Shown: positions 52,860 to 62,523, counted from the first letter of the stretch. The stretch: 64,000 nt of DNA from Roseobacter ponti (GCF_012932215.1 NZ_CP048788.1:1674001-1738000), one strand, 5' to 3'. Made by a program: numbers and translations. The notes: generated by a model from the sequence alone, not told the origin.

Positions 52860-53501
52860 TCAGGGCGCGGTAAAGTGATCGGGAAAGACCGTCGCCAGAT
52901 AGGTCCGGATCTGCGCGCGCGCGTCCTTGCGGGTCAGATCGCGCGGATACATCAGGATATGCAGGCAAAAACCGTCGTACATCACCTCAAGGGTCTGCGC
53001 CACGACACGTGCATTCACCGATGTGTACCCACCGTCGCGGCAGATTTCTTCGCAAAGCTGCAGAGACAGTGCGAAGCGCCGGGTATCAATCCTATCGATC
53101 AGATCGCGGTAGACGGCGCGGCGCCTGGCTTCTCCGAAAAAGGCATACCAGACGGCCAGCTTTCCGGGGGTGCATATTTTTGCATGGAAATGCGCGTCGG
53201 CAATCGCCAGTAGTTTTTCAGCGGCACTCAGACCTGCATTACTGTACTCCCTGAACCATTTGTCGTGATGCTCCTGCGCGAGATAGACGATGGTCTCTTC
53301 GTAAAGCTTTTGTTTGCTGTCGAAGTGAAAGTTCACGATCCCGGTGGACAGCCCTGCCTTGCCGGCGATCATCGCCATCGTGGTCCCGGATATACCATGC
53401 CGGGCGATACAGGAGATGGTGGCGTCGATCAGCTGCGACCGCCGTACCTCGCGGGGGGCTGTCCGGGATCGTCCACCGGCGGGAGTTTCGCGCTCAGACA
53501 T
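52860..53501 (-). CDS. TetR-family repressor, BetI-like
   Basis: The start at 53501 gives 213 residues. The N-terminal helix-turn-helix (RRSQLIDATISCIARHGISG, then TTMAMIAGKAGLSTGIVNFH followed by FDSKQKLYEETI) closely resembles BetI, and the C-terminal ligand-binding part (WYAFFGEARRRAVYRDLIDR) fits the same group. No bet genes are present. It is divergent from the molybdenum hydroxylase operon, which it most likely represses. A 12-bp perfect palindrome lies in the shared promoter region. Confidence 0.88.
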   Translation of the reverse strand: MSERETPAGGRSRTAPREVRRSQLIDATISCIARHGISGTTMAMIAGKAGLSTGIVNFHFDSKQKLYEETIVYLAQEHHDKWFREYSNAGLSAAEKLLAIADAHFHAKICTPGKLAVWYAFFGEARRRAVYRDLIDRIDTRRFALSLQLCEEICRDGGYTSVNARVVAQTLEVMYDGFCLHILMYPRDLTRKDARAQIRTYLATVFPDHFTAP

Positions 53502-53626
53502 AGTATCTTCCGTCACAGAGAGGTATCCACCATACCGCTTAAGGCGTGGCAGCGACATGCGGAACCGCATAAAAGGTACGAATTTTCCGGCAGCCCCGAA
53601 GACCCCCGGCGGCAAAACCGCTCCGG

Positions 53627-53638
53627 GTGAAATTTCAC
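53627..53638. promoter_or_regulatory. Candidate TetR operator (perfect palindrome)
   Basis: GTGAAATTTCAC is a perfect 12-bp palindrome located 125 bases upstream of both the TetR gene start and the first hydroxylase gene start. Its symmetry and central position make it the best operator candidate in the 261-base divergent region. It has no direct proof. Confidence 0.45.
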
Positions 53639-53762
53639 AAGCGGGGGGCGTTGCCATCGGACGCCGAACCCGCCATGCTGATCAGCAGCAGATGCACCGT
53701 TTTCAGCATCGCCCGGGCCACGTCACGGCGTGCCGGGATCACGTCAGAGACAGGACAGAACT

Positions 53763-54620
53763 ATGAGATATGAAAGGCCCGGGAGCCTCGAAGATGCGTC
53801 AGCTATGCTCGCAGGCGAAGCCGGTATCAGCCGCATTCTGGCAGGCGGCACGGATGTGCTTGTTCAGATGAAATCGGAAATCGTCGAGCCCGATCTGATC
53901 GTGGATCTAAAGCACCTTGGTGGCATGCGCAGCATCGTGGCAGAGGATGGCGGGTTCCGTGTCGGCGCCGCTGTTTCGGGCGCGCAACTGAACGAGCACG
54001 CGGATTTCTGTGCGCTCTGGCCTGGCGTGGCCGAAGCGCTGGATCTGATCGGATCAACGCAGATCCAGGGCCGCGCGACGATGACCGGAAACCTGTGCAA
54101 CGGCTCGCCCGCTGCAGACAGTGTTCCGGCGCTGGTCGCGGCCGGTGCAACCGTCCGTATCCAGGGCACCGGCGGCACACGCGACTGCCCGGTTGCGGAT
54201 ATCCCGAGCGGACCGGGCAAAACCACGCTGGAAAAGGGCGACATCGTTGCATCGGTTTTTCTGCCGGCGCGCCCGGAGCGGGCAGGGGATGCCTATCTGC
54301 GATTTATCCCGCGCACCGAAATGGATATTGCTGTGGCATCGGCTGCTGTCAGCCTGGAGCTTGATGAGGCCGGTGTGATTTCTGCCGCCCGCGTCGCTCT
54401 GGGTGCTGTGGCGCCCACCGTCAGACTGGTTGAGGACGCGGGGAAAGCCATCACCGGCACAAAGCTCGGAGATGATGCGGTTGCAGCGCTTGTGGCAGCG
54501 GTCGAAGCCGCCTGCAGCCCGATTTCCGATAAACGCGGAACGGTTGAGTTCCGGACGAAAACAGCCGGTGTACTGGCCAGACGCGCCGCCCGCACCGCTT
54601 ACGCACGCGCAGGAGGCTGA
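53763..54620 (+). CDS. Molybdenum hydroxylase FAD-binding subunit (CoxM/XdhB type)
   Basis: The 285-residue protein opens with MRYERPGSLEDASAMLAG and carries the FAD-binding loops ILAGGTDVLVQMK (about 30-42) and IGSTQIQGRATMTGNLCNGSPAAD (written here in part: about 96-120), followed by the CO dehydrogenase flavoprotein C-terminal domain (about 180-283). It passes electrons from the iron-sulfur subunit to the acceptor. First gene of a three-subunit operon; four bases separate it from the iron-sulfur gene. Confidence 0.9.
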   Translation: MRYERPGSLEDASAMLAGEAGISRILAGGTDVLVQMKSEIVEPDLIVDLKHLGGMRSIVAEDGGFRVGAAVSGAQLNEHADFCALWPGVAEALDLIGSTQIQGRATMTGNLCNGSPAADSVPALVAAGATVRIQGTGGTRDCPVADIPSGPGKTTLEKGDIVASVFLPARPERAGDAYLRFIPRTEMDIAVASAAVSLELDEAGVISAARVALGAVAPTVRLVEDAGKAITGTKLGDDAVAALVAAVEAACSPISDKRGTVEFRTKTAGVLARRAARTAYARAGG

Positions 54621-54624
54621 TCCC

Positions 54625-55101
54625 GTGAAAAAGATGCATATCTCAACGACCATCAATGGCGATGAAACCGAATTTGTCTGTGCGCCGGATGAAACACTGC
54701 TCGACGTGTTGCGGGACAGACTGGCACTGACCGGCGCCAAAGAAGGCTGTGGCACCGGCGATTGCGGGGCCTGCAGTGTGACGCTGAACGGGCGGCTTGT
54801 CTGTTCCTGTCTGGTACTTGGTGCCGAGGCAGACGCCGCCGAAATCGGAACCATCGAAGGCATGGCAACAGGTGACAACCTGCATGTGCTGCAGCGTGTG
54901 TTTATTGAAAAAGCGGCCCTTCAGTGTGGCATCTGCACCCCGGGTATTCTGGTCGCGGCAAAGGCGCTGCTGGAGAAAAATCCCGATCCGTCTGAGACCG
55001 AAATCCGGTACTGGCTGGCGGGCAATCTCTGCCGCTGCACCGGATATGACAAAATTATTCAGGCGGTACAGGTTGCCGCCGCTGAGATGAGGAGCGCATA
55101 A
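54625..55101 (+). CDS. Molybdenum hydroxylase [2Fe-2S] subunit (CoxS/XdhC type)
   Basis: A GTG at 54625 with AGGAGG eight bases upstream is preferred over the ATG at 54634; the protein has 158 residues. Four cysteines in [16 protein letters not shown] plus the later VCSC bind the plant-type cluster, and the alpha-helical cluster uses QCGICTPG and NLCRCTGY. The length and layout are standard for the small subunit of xanthine-dehydrogenase-type enzymes. Confidence 0.93.
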   Translation: MKKMHISTTINGDETEFVCAPDETLLDVLRDRLALTGAKEGCGTGDCGACSVTLNGRLVCSCLVLGAEADAAEIGTIEGMATGDNLHVLQRVFIEKAALQCGICTPGILVAAKALLEKNPDPSETEIRYWLAGNLCRCTGYDKIIQAVQVAAAEMRSA

Positions 55102-55102
55102 C

Positions 55103-57346
55103 ATGGCTTTTGACGCAGGGCGCGAACGCGAATTCAAGATCGTCGGAACCCGTGTTGCACGGCCTGACGGCATCGACAAAGTCACCGGCAAGGCACTTTA
55201 CGGTGCGGATATGACAGCACCCGGCATGCTGCACGGCCGCATTCTGCGCAGCCCGCACGCGCATGCGCGCATCGTTTCTATCGACACATCGGCGGCTGAA
55301 GCGCTGAAAGGCGTGAAAGCGGTGGTTACTTCGGCTGATCTGACCCGGCCCGACGATGAGGGCCTCGCCGATATCGCTGACAACTGTCTGGCGCGCGACA
55401 AGGCACTTTATGACGGTCACGCGATTGCGGCTGTGGCCGCGGTGGACAAGTCCGTCGCCCGGGAAGCGATCCGCCTTATCAGGGTCGAATACGAAGTGCT
55501 GCCTCATGTGACAGACGTCGACGAGGCTATGAAGCCCGGCGCGCCGGTGGTGCAGTCTGGTCGTTCGGACGAAACAGTAGGCGACAGTTTCTCTGAAAAC
55601 GTCACCAGCCATTTTGAGTTTGGCCACGGTGATGTAGATGCCGGTTTTTCCCGCGCGGACAAGGTGATACAGCGCACTTTTAAGACGGCTGCGACCCATC
55701 AGGGCTATATCGAACCTCATGCCTGCCTGGCCTCTGTGGGGCCTGACGGGCGCGGTGATCTGTGGTGCTGTACCCAGGGTCAGTTCAACGTGCGCACGAT
55801 CTGCGCGGAACTGATGGGCATGGAAGCGAGCAACCTGCGCGTGACCGCCTCCGAGATCGGCGGTGGCTTTGGCGGCAAGACAACCGTTTTCATCGAACCT
55901 GTGGCACTAGCGCTGGCGCGTAAATCGGGCCGGCCGGTGAAAATCGTGATGAGCCGCGAAGAGGTGTTTCGCGCAACAGGGCCGACCGTTTCCTCATCCA
56001 TCGACGTGAAAATAGGGATGACCAGCGACGGACGTATCACAGCAGGCCAGTCCCGGCTGCGCTATCAGGGTGGCGCGTTCCCCTGCGGCACGGTCGAGTT
56101 TGGCGCTCAGGCGGCCTTCGCGGCCTATGATCTGGATGCCGTGCAGACGCTGGGCTGGAATGTGATGACCAACCGGCCCAAAGAGGTGGCTTACCGCGCA
56201 CCGGGCGCGCCGATGGCGATCTATGCGGTCGAAAGCGTGGTGGATGAGCTCTGCCAGGAGCTTTCACTTGATCCGCTGGACACACGCATCCTGAACGCAG
56301 CGCGCAAGGGCACGCTGTCTTCCTATGGGCCCACTTTCAACGAGATCGGACTACTGGCCACGCTGGAGGCAGCAAAGGAGCATCCGCATTACACCGCTCC
56401 TTTGGGCGAAAACCAGGGGCGGGGGCTGTCCTGTGGCTTCTGGTTCAATTTCGGTGGCAATACCTGCGTATCGCTTAACCTCAATTCCGATGGCACCGTG
56501 GGCGTGGTCGAAGGCAACCCCGATATCGGCGGCTCGCGCGCATCGATCACCATGATGGCGGCTGAGGAACTTGGCATTCCCTATGACCGGGTCCGCACCG
56601 TGATCACCGATACAAACTCCATTGGATTCAACGATGTAACCGATGGCAGCCGGGTGACATTTGCTGTCGGACTGGCCACGATCGAGGCGGCACGTGCGGC
56701 CATCCGCGAGATGTGCAGCCGGGTCGCAAAGATCTGGGGCATCGACGAAGAGGCGGTGGTCTGGGAAGACGGCTACGCCAAACCTTCGGGGCCGAATGCC
56801 GGCGAGTTCGAGCCGATGAGCATCGCCGAAATCGCGGCGACCGCCGACAACACCGGGGGGCCCATTGCCGGTCACTTTGAGGTCAACGCCGACGGCGCAG
56901 GCGTCAGCTTTGGCGTCCATCTGGTGGATACCGAAGTTGACCCCGAGACCGGCACCACAAAGGTGCTGCGCTACACGATCTTTCAGGATGCCGGCAAGGC
57001 CGTGCACCCCGATTACGTCGAAGGGCAGATGCAGGGCGGTGCCGTGCAGGGCATCGGATGGGCGCTCAACGAGGAATATATCTATGGCGAGGACGGGCGT
57101 CTGCAGAACGCAGGCTTTCTGGATTACCGCATTCCGGTCGCCTCGGACCTGCCCTCGATTGAAACGGTCATTCTTGAGATCCCCAACCCGGGCCACCCAT
57201 ACGGGGTGCGCGGTGTGGGCGAGACGCCGATTGTGCCGCCGCTTGCAGCGATCTCCAACGCGGTCTCAAGGGCCACGGGCGTACGCATGACGGAACTGCC
57301 GATGTCGCCGCCGCGCCTTTTGAAAGCGATGTCGCAGAAAGGCTGA
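55103..57346 (+). CDS. Molybdenum hydroxylase catalytic subunit (CoxL/XdhA type)
   Basis: The 747-residue protein contains the molybdopterin-binding domains of aldehyde/xanthine dehydrogenases: GVKAVVTSADL near residue 72, GGGFGGKTTVFIEPVALALA around 250-270, and the active-site base Glu707 in GVRGVGETPIVPP. Form I CO dehydrogenase has the loop AYRCSFR; here the corresponding stretch reads EVAYRAPGAPMA, so CO oxidation is unlikely. The enzyme should hydroxylate an N-heterocycle, aldehyde or purine-like compound. GAGGAG precedes the ATG. The adjacent MoaD-like gene and TetR repressor suggest an inducible catabolic enzyme. Confidence 0.92.
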   Translation: MAFDAGREREFKIVGTRVARPDGIDKVTGKALYGADMTAPGMLHGRILRSPHAHARIVSIDTSAAEALKGVKAVVTSADLTRPDDEGLADIADNCLARDKALYDGHAIAAVAAVDKSVAREAIRLIRVEYEVLPHVTDVDEAMKPGAPVVQSGRSDETVGDSFSENVTSHFEFGHGDVDAGFSRADKVIQRTFKTAATHQGYIEPHACLASVGPDGRGDLWCCTQGQFNVRTICAELMGMEASNLRVTASEIGGGFGGKTTVFIEPVALALARKSGRPVKIVMSREEVFRATGPTVSSSIDVKIGMTSDGRITAGQSRLRYQGGAFPCGTVEFGAQAAFAAYDLDAVQTLGWNVMTNRPKEVAYRAPGAPMAIYAVESVVDELCQELSLDPLDTRILNAARKGTLSSYGPTFNEIGLLATLEAAKEHPHYTAPLGENQGRGLSCGFWFNFGGNTCVSLNLNSDGTVGVVEGNPDIGGSRASITMMAAEELGIPYDRVRTVITDTNSIGFNDVTDGSRVTFAVGLATIEAARAAIREMCSRVAKIWGIDEEAVVWEDGYAKPSGPNAGEFEPMSIAEIAATADNTGGPIAGHFEVNADGAGVSFGVHLVDTEVDPETGTTKVLRYTIFQDAGKAVHPDYVEGQMQGGAVQGIGWALNEEYIYGEDGRLQNAGFLDYRIPVASDLPSIETVILEIPNPGHPYGVRGVGETPIVPPLAAISNAVSRATGVRMTELPMSPPRLLKAMSQKG

Positions 57347-57350
57347 TCTC

Positions 57351-57596
57351 ATGGTGCGGGTCAAGCTCTGGGGATCGCTGCGGAGCATGGCGGATGGCGA
57401 GGAGTTCGTGGAAGTCGAAGCCACGAACTTCAAGCAACTGCTTGATGCACTTGCGGAAAAACACCCCGGGCTCGCGCCGCAGATCAGACGCGGTGTGTCG
57501 TTATCACTGGATGGTGTGATCTATCGTGACGCCTGGTTCACCCCGGTCAGTGCTGAGAATGAGATCGTTCTGATGCCCTATATGGTCGGCGGCTGA
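57351..57596 (+). CDS. MoaD/ThiS-family sulfur-carrier-like small protein
   Basis: The 81-residue protein has the ubiquitin-like fold pattern of MoaD/ThiS (VRVKLWGSLRSMADGEEFVE, LAEKHPGLAPQIRRGVSLSL) and ends in a Gly-Gly (MVGG), the residues that become a thiocarboxylate in MoaD. Its ATG lies four bases after the catalytic-subunit stop, in the same operon. Carrying a dedicated MoaD-like protein with a molybdenum hydroxylase suggests a role in cofactor synthesis or sulfuration for this enzyme; no MoaE-like gene is adjacent. Confidence 0.82.
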   Translation: MVRVKLWGSLRSMADGEEFVEVEATNFKQLLDALAEKHPGLAPQIRRGVSLSLDGVIYRDAWFTPVSAENEIVLMPYMVGG

Positions 57597-57611
57597 CGCC
57601 AGCCCGGGTGG

Positions 57612-57980
57612 TCAGTCTTCTCCGTCGAAATCAACGTGCAGGTGTGTGCCGGACGGGTCTTCGAGATTGACCTGAGTGATCCGGGTGCCCGGCACCGTTC
57701 GGATCTCAAACGGAACCCCGCGTTCCGTAAGTTTATCCGTAAAACCAGTGAGACCGGTGGCACGAAAAGCGAAATGTTCCAGTGAGGTTTCGTTTCTGCT
57801 CAGCGCGGCCCCGGTCTCAATCAGATGCACAACTGCGGTATCTCCGATGTAAAGCCAGACACCCGGAAAGCCGAAATCCGGGCGGGGGCCGGGCGTCAGG
57901 CCAAGAATATCCTGATACCAGGCCGCGAGTGCCGCAGCGTCTGCGGTACGCAGGTTTACATGGTCCAGAGCTGTCAGCAT
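57612..57980 (-). CDS. VOC-family (glyoxalase/dioxygenase-like) protein
   Basis: The 122-residue protein is a single VOC module: LDHVNLRTADAAALAAWYQD with a first metal-ligand His7, LEHFAFRA with a second His, and NLEDPSGTHLHVDF at the end with a Glu/His pair. The spacing fits one half of a metal-binding VOC dimer. It is convergent with the hydroxylase operon, 15 bases from the MoaD-like stop. The substrate is unknown. Confidence 0.85.
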   Translation of the reverse strand: MLTALDHVNLRTADAAALAAWYQDILGLTPGPRPDFGFPGVWLYIGDTAVVHLIETGAALSRNETSLEHFAFRATGLTGFTDKLTERGVPFEIRTVPGTRITQVNLEDPSGTHLHVDFDGED

Positions 57981-58200
57981 GCCGTCTTCCCCTCATCCGG
58001 TGGCGCCGCTGACATAGTGTAAATCACGAACCGGGGTGCCGGCAATCAGATCGCGGGTCACCGCCCCGACCGCTCGGACCGTGCACAGATGGCGAGCGCG
58101 GACAGGGCCGCCCGAAGGCGCAGGCTTTGGCCCAGAAAACTCTGTCCCTCCCGGGGTGCCGCGGATATGTCTTAGAACAAAGCGTCCGGGGAGCCGTCAC

Positions 58201-59445
58201 ATGAAAATACTATTTTGTACCGTATTCTGTCTTGTCTGGAGTGTGGCCGCGTCTGCTCAGGAGAGTGTTGAACTGGTGCCGCGGCCGGCACGTGTGATGA
58301 CCGTCGCCGAAAGCCCGCAGCGGGTCGAACGGCGTTATCCTGCGATTGTTCTGTCCTCGCAGGAGGCAGTTCTGTCCTTCAAAGTGTCCGGCGAAGTGAT
58401 CGAACTGCCGGTGCGGGCGGCGGATAATGTCAAAGCCGGGGATGTGATTGCCCGTATCGACCCGGAACCTTTCGAAGAGGCAGTTGCACAGCTGGAAAGC
58501 CAGATCGATCAGGCCGTTGCACAACTCAGAGAACTGCGCACAGGCGCGCGCGACGAGGAAGTGTCAGCACTGGAAGCGAATGTTGCAGCCGCCAAGGCAC
58601 AGCTTGACCAGGCCGCAGAGCAGCTGGAGCGGACCCGCGAGCTTGAATCGCGCGGCGTCGTTTCCAAAGCGCGGCTTGATCAGGACCGGGCGGCAGCCGA
58701 TGTGGCCGCAGCCGGATACCAGGCGGCGGTTGAACAGCTTGCAATCGGCGTGGCCGGCGGGCGCGAAGAAGACATCGCAGGTCAGGAAGCGATTATCCGC
58801 GGTCTGGAAAGCCAGGCGCGGACCGCCCGGACCAACCTCAGCGACACAACACTCCGCGCGCCCTTCAACGGGGTGATCGCGCGTCGCAACATCGACAATT
58901 TCACCAATGTCTCTGCCGGCAGTCAGGTTGTTCTGCTGCAGGCCCTGGCCAAGGTCGATCTGGCGTTCGACGTGCCGGGTCCGGACGTGCTGATCTGGAG
59001 CAGCGGCGAGGAAGTGCGCTCGCATGTCCTGCTGGAAGCGCGCCCCGGGGCCCTTATCGAGGCGGAACTGGTCGAGTTTTCCACCCAGGCCGATATTGGT
59101 ACACAGACCTACCGCGCGCGCGTCTCCATAGACGTGCCCGAGGGCGCACAGGTGCTGCCGGGCATGGTAGGCACCGTCGTGGTCAGCACCCGGCAGGCTG
59201 TGCCGGATGCCATCACGGTCCCGCTCTCGGCGGTAACGGCGTCAGGTGACGGTGCTGCCTTTGTCTGGATCGTGGACCCCGACAGTAACACTGTGACGGC
59301 CCGTCCGGTGTCGACCGGGGACATCACCGGCGAGGAAGTCGTGGTGCGCGACGGTCTTACCGCAGGGGACCGGATCGTGACTGCGGGCGTGACCTTTCTG
59401 CGCGAAGGGGCGGTGATCCGCCCGGTTACGCAGATCGGGAACTGA
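58201..59445 (+). CDS. RND efflux system periplasmic adaptor subunit
   Basis: The start at 58201 follows GGGGAG and gives 414 residues with a signal peptide (MKILFCTVFCLVWSVAASAQ). The mature protein has the membrane-fusion-protein layout: lipoyl half-motif SFKVSGEVIELPVRAADNVK, a long coiled coil at about 95-205 (QLESQIDQAVAQLRELRTGA), the second lipoyl half TTLRAPFNGVIARRNIDNFT, and beta-barrel and membrane-proximal domains. There is no lipobox cysteine. It connects the inner-membrane pump encoded next to an outer-membrane channel, which is not encoded in the window. Confidence 0.92.
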   Translation: MKILFCTVFCLVWSVAASAQESVELVPRPARVMTVAESPQRVERRYPAIVLSSQEAVLSFKVSGEVIELPVRAADNVKAGDVIARIDPEPFEEAVAQLESQIDQAVAQLRELRTGARDEEVSALEANVAAAKAQLDQAAEQLERTRELESRGVVSKARLDQDRAAADVAAAGYQAAVEQLAIGVAGGREEDIAGQEAIIRGLESQARTARTNLSDTTLRAPFNGVIARRNIDNFTNVSAGSQVVLLQALAKVDLAFDVPGPDVLIWSSGEEVRSHVLLEARPGALIEAELVEFSTQADIGTQTYRARVSIDVPEGAQVLPGMVGTVVVSTRQAVPDAITVPLSAVTASGDGAAFVWIVDPDSNTVTARPVSTGDITGEEVVVRDGLTAGDRIVTAGVTFLREGAVIRPVTQIGN

Positions 59446-59449
59446 GCAT

Positions 59450-62400
59450 ATGGATCTTGCCCGCTTTGCCATTGAAAAGCGCCTGATCTCGGCGCTTGCA
59501 ACGATCCTCATCCTTTTTGGCGGCTATTTTGCCTATACGGCGCTGCCCCGTTTCGAGGATCCGGAGTTCATTATCCGCACGGCGCAGATTGTGACACCCT
59601 ATCCCGGCGCCAGTGCTGAAGAGGTTGCGGACGAGGTAACCGAGGTCGTCGAGAACGCGCTGCAGCAGCTGGCCGGCGTCAAGGAGGTGAAATCCATCTC
59701 CATGTCAGGGCGCAGTCAGGTTACGGTCGAATTTACCATTGCCTCGACCAAAAACCGTGATCAGCTGGCACAGAAATTCACTCAGATGCGTGCCAAGGTC
59801 AGTGATGTGCAGGGCTCTCTGCCGCCCAATGCGCTTACCAGTCAGATCTTTGACGATTACGGCGATGTCTACGCGCTCTATTTTGCGATCACCGGCGAGG
59901 GGTATTCGCTTTCTGAGATATATGAATATGGCAAGGATCTGCAGCGCGAACTGGTAATCGTCGAAGGCGTGTCCAAGGTGGTGCTGAGCGGCGTGCAGAA
60001 CGAGGTGATTTTCGTCGAATATGAACCGGCACGGCTGATTGAGCTGGGGCTTGCGCCCACGCAGGTGGCAGGATTGCTGGAAGGTCAGAACCTCGTAACG
60101 CCCGCCGGGTCGCTCAGTGCAGGACCGGCGCGTCTCACAGTGCGCGCGCCTGCGGCCGTCGATTCCATCGCGGCGATTGAAAACCTGGTGCTGGTCAACC
60201 CGCAGAACGGGGCCTCATACCGGCTGCGTGACATCGCGACTGTCCGGCGCGGATACGAAGATCCGCCCACCAGCATGCTCTTCCGCAACGGCAAACCAGC
60301 CATCGGTCTGGGGATCTCGAACAACATCGGCGGCAATGTCGTCAACATGGGTGATAAGGTCAAAGCGCGCATGGATGCGCTGATTTCCGAACGTCCCATC
60401 GGTATCGAGATTGAAACGATATCGGATCAGTCTTCCTCGGTGCGCGCCTCGGTCAATGATTTTGTGATGAACGTCGTTCTTGCGCTGGCGATTGTCGTCG
60501 GCACCCTGCTGGTGTTCATGGGGCTGCGTTCGGGGTTGCTGATGGGGGGGATCCTGCTCGTAACCGTGGCAGGCACGTTGCTCGGCATGTATTTTTACGG
60601 GCTCGATATGCAGCGGATCTCACTGGGAGCGCTGATTATTGCGCTCGGGATGCTGGTCGATAACGCAATTGTCGTTGTCGAAGGCACGCTGGTGAGAGTG
60701 CAGAAAGGCGAAGACCCTGCACCCGCTTCCATCGCCGTTGTGAACCAGACAAAATGGCCTCTGCTCGGGGGGACGATCGTTGGTTTTCTGGCCTTTTCGC
60801 CGATCGGGTTTTCGCCTGACAATACCGGTGAATACGCGGGCAGCCTGTTCTGGACGGTCAGCATTGCGCTGCTCTTTTCCTGGCTTGTTGCGATCTGGCT
60901 CACGCCATACTTCTGCACGCTGCTGCTGAAACCGGGCAAGGCTGACGAAAAGGGTGAGAACTTCATTCTGCGCGGCTACAGGCGGTTTCTGCATCTCGCG
61001 ATCCGCATCCGCTGGGTCACCATCGCCATCGTGGTCGGGCTCTTTGTTTCGGCGGTTGCGATGTTCTCGATGGTGCCGCCCGGGTTCTTTCCGGCCTCAA
61101 CACGTACGCAGTTCGTGGTGGATTATTTCCTGCCCGAAGGGGCGGATATCGAACTGACCCGCCAGCATATGACAGAGATTTCTGAGCACGCGCGCAGTCT
61201 GCCGGGGGTCACGGGTACGAACACAACTGTTGGCGGCGGGCATCTGCGGTTCATGCTGACCTATGAGGCGGGCGATCCGAGCTCGGCATACGGCCAGATC
61301 CTTGTGGACGTGGAGGAATACCGGCAGATCGCGGATCTGATCCCGCAGATGCAGAACTGGATTGATGAACGATTCCCGGCCGGCAACGCAAAGGTCTGGA
61401 AATTCCTCCTTGGTCCGGGTGGGGGCGCCAAGATCGAAGCCCGCTTTTACGGCCCCGATGCCATTGTGCTGCGCGAGCTTGCTGGGGCTGCCAAAGAGGT
61501 CATGGCAGAGAAGGGCGCCATCGCGATCAAAGATGACTGGGAAGCGATGCGCCCGGTGATCCGGCCGGTGATTAATATCGAAAACGCGCGCCGGCTCGGG
61601 CTTTCTCAGGGGGATATTCTGACGGCCGTGAACGGTCATCTTGTCGGCACGCAGATCGGCATTTACCGAGAGGCGGAAGAGCTCCGTCCGATCGTGATGC
61701 GGCCCTTTGGCCGGGCGCGCGATGATGCCGCCAAGCTCCAGGATGTGCAGATTTTCAGCAATTCTGCCGGGGCTTATGTGCCGATCGCTCAGGTCGTGGA
61801 CCGGTTTGAGCTGGTCTTCGAGAACAGCCGCCTGCGTCGTTTTGACAGGAGCCTCGCAATCACCGCACAGTCTGACCCGCCGCAGGGCATGCTGTCAGGG
61901 GATCTCTTTGAGGCTGTGCGGGGGCCGGTTGATGCGATGACGCTGCCGCCCGGGTACTGGATGACCTGGGAAGGCGAATACGGCAGCAGCAGCGAGGCCA
62001 ACGAGGGCCTTGCCGCCACAATGCCGATCGGTATCGGCGCGATGGTCGTTGTGGTGCTTTTGCTCTTTAACGCGATCCGGCAGCCGCTGATCATCTGGCT
62101 CACCGTGCCGCTGGCCCTGATCGGCGTGATCTGGGGGCTGGCGCTGAGCGGGACGGCGCTTGAGTTCATGGCCATCCTCGGGATCTTGTCTCTCGCCGGT
62201 ATGCTGATCAAAAACGCGATCGTCCTGATCGATGAGACCGACAGTCAGATCGGCGCCGGCAAAGAACGTATGCGCGCCGTCATTGATGCTGCGGTCAGCC
62301 GCGTACGGCCGGTGTCGCTGGGGGTGCTGACAACCGTTCTCGGGGTGATCCCGCTGCTCTGGGATCCGTTTTTCAAATCCCTGGCGGTGGTGATCATCTG

Positions 62401-62506
62401 CGGTCTGAGCTTTGCGACGCTGCTGACGCTGATCGTCGTACCGGTGCTTTATACGGTGTTTTTCCGCATCAGCCCGGGCGCGGATGCTGAGGTCCCCGCG
62501 GAGTGA
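59450..62506 (+). CDS. RND efflux pump inner-membrane transporter (AcrB-like)
   Basis: The 1018-residue protein has the HAE-RND layout: one helix near the N-terminus, a periplasmic porter domain (about 30-330), helices 2-6, a second porter domain and helices 7-12. The proton-relay motif in helix 4 reads GMLVDNAIVVVEG, where AcrB has two adjacent aspartates; here Asp404 is kept but the second is Asn405. The helix-10 lysine is present in LIKNAIVLIDE. The gene follows the adaptor by four bases. Substrates are likely hydrophobic or toxic organics. Its divergent or facing neighbour is the minus-strand unknown block. Confidence 0.93.
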   Translation: MDLARFAIEKRLISALATILILFGGYFAYTALPRFEDPEFIIRTAQIVTPYPGASAEEVADEVTEVVENALQQLAGVKEVKSISMSGRSQVTVEFTIASTKNRDQLAQKFTQMRAKVSDVQGSLPPNALTSQIFDDYGDVYALYFAITGEGYSLSEIYEYGKDLQRELVIVEGVSKVVLSGVQNEVIFVEYEPARLIELGLAPTQVAGLLEGQNLVTPAGSLSAGPARLTVRAPAAVDSIAAIENLVLVNPQNGASYRLRDIATVRRGYEDPPTSMLFRNGKPAIGLGISNNIGGNVVNMGDKVKARMDALISERPIGIEIETISDQSSSVRASVNDFVMNVVLALAIVVGTLLVFMGLRSGLLMGGILLVTVAGTLLGMYFYGLDMQRISLGALIIALGMLVDNAIVVVEGTLVRVQKGEDPAPASIAVVNQTKWPLLGGTIVGFLAFSPIGFSPDNTGEYAGSLFWTVSIALLFSWLVAIWLTPYFCTLLLKPGKADEKGENFILRGYRRFLHLAIRIRWVTIAIVVGLFVSAVAMFSMVPPGFFPASTRTQFVVDYFLPEGADIELTRQHMTEISEHARSLPGVTGTNTTVGGGHLRFMLTYEAGDPSSAYGQILVDVEEYRQIADLIPQMQNWIDERFPAGNAKVWKFLLGPGGGAKIEARFYGPDAIVLRELAGAAKEVMAEKGAIAIKDDWEAMRPVIRPVINIENARRLGLSQGDILTAVNGHLVGTQIGIYREAEELRPIVMRPFGRARDDAAKLQDVQIFSNSAGAYVPIAQVVDRFELVFENSRLRRFDRSLAITAQSDPPQGMLSGDLFEAVRGPVDAMTLPPGYWMTWEGEYGSSSEANEGLAATMPIGIGAMVVVVLLLFNAIRQPLIIWLTVPLALIGVIWGLALSGTALEFMAILGILSLAGMLIKNAIVLIDETDSQIGAGKERMRAVIDAAVSRVRPVSLGVLTTVLGVIPLLWDPFFKSLAVVIICGLSFATLLTLIVVPVLYTVFFRISPGADAEVPAE

Positions 62507-62523
62507 AACCGCGGGGCCGCGGC

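Noticed and set aside
55103-57346. Form I carbon monoxide dehydrogenase as an identity for the CoxL-like subunit.
   Set aside because: The form I active-site loop AYRCSFR is absent; the stretch here reads AYRAPGA, as in other hydroxylases.
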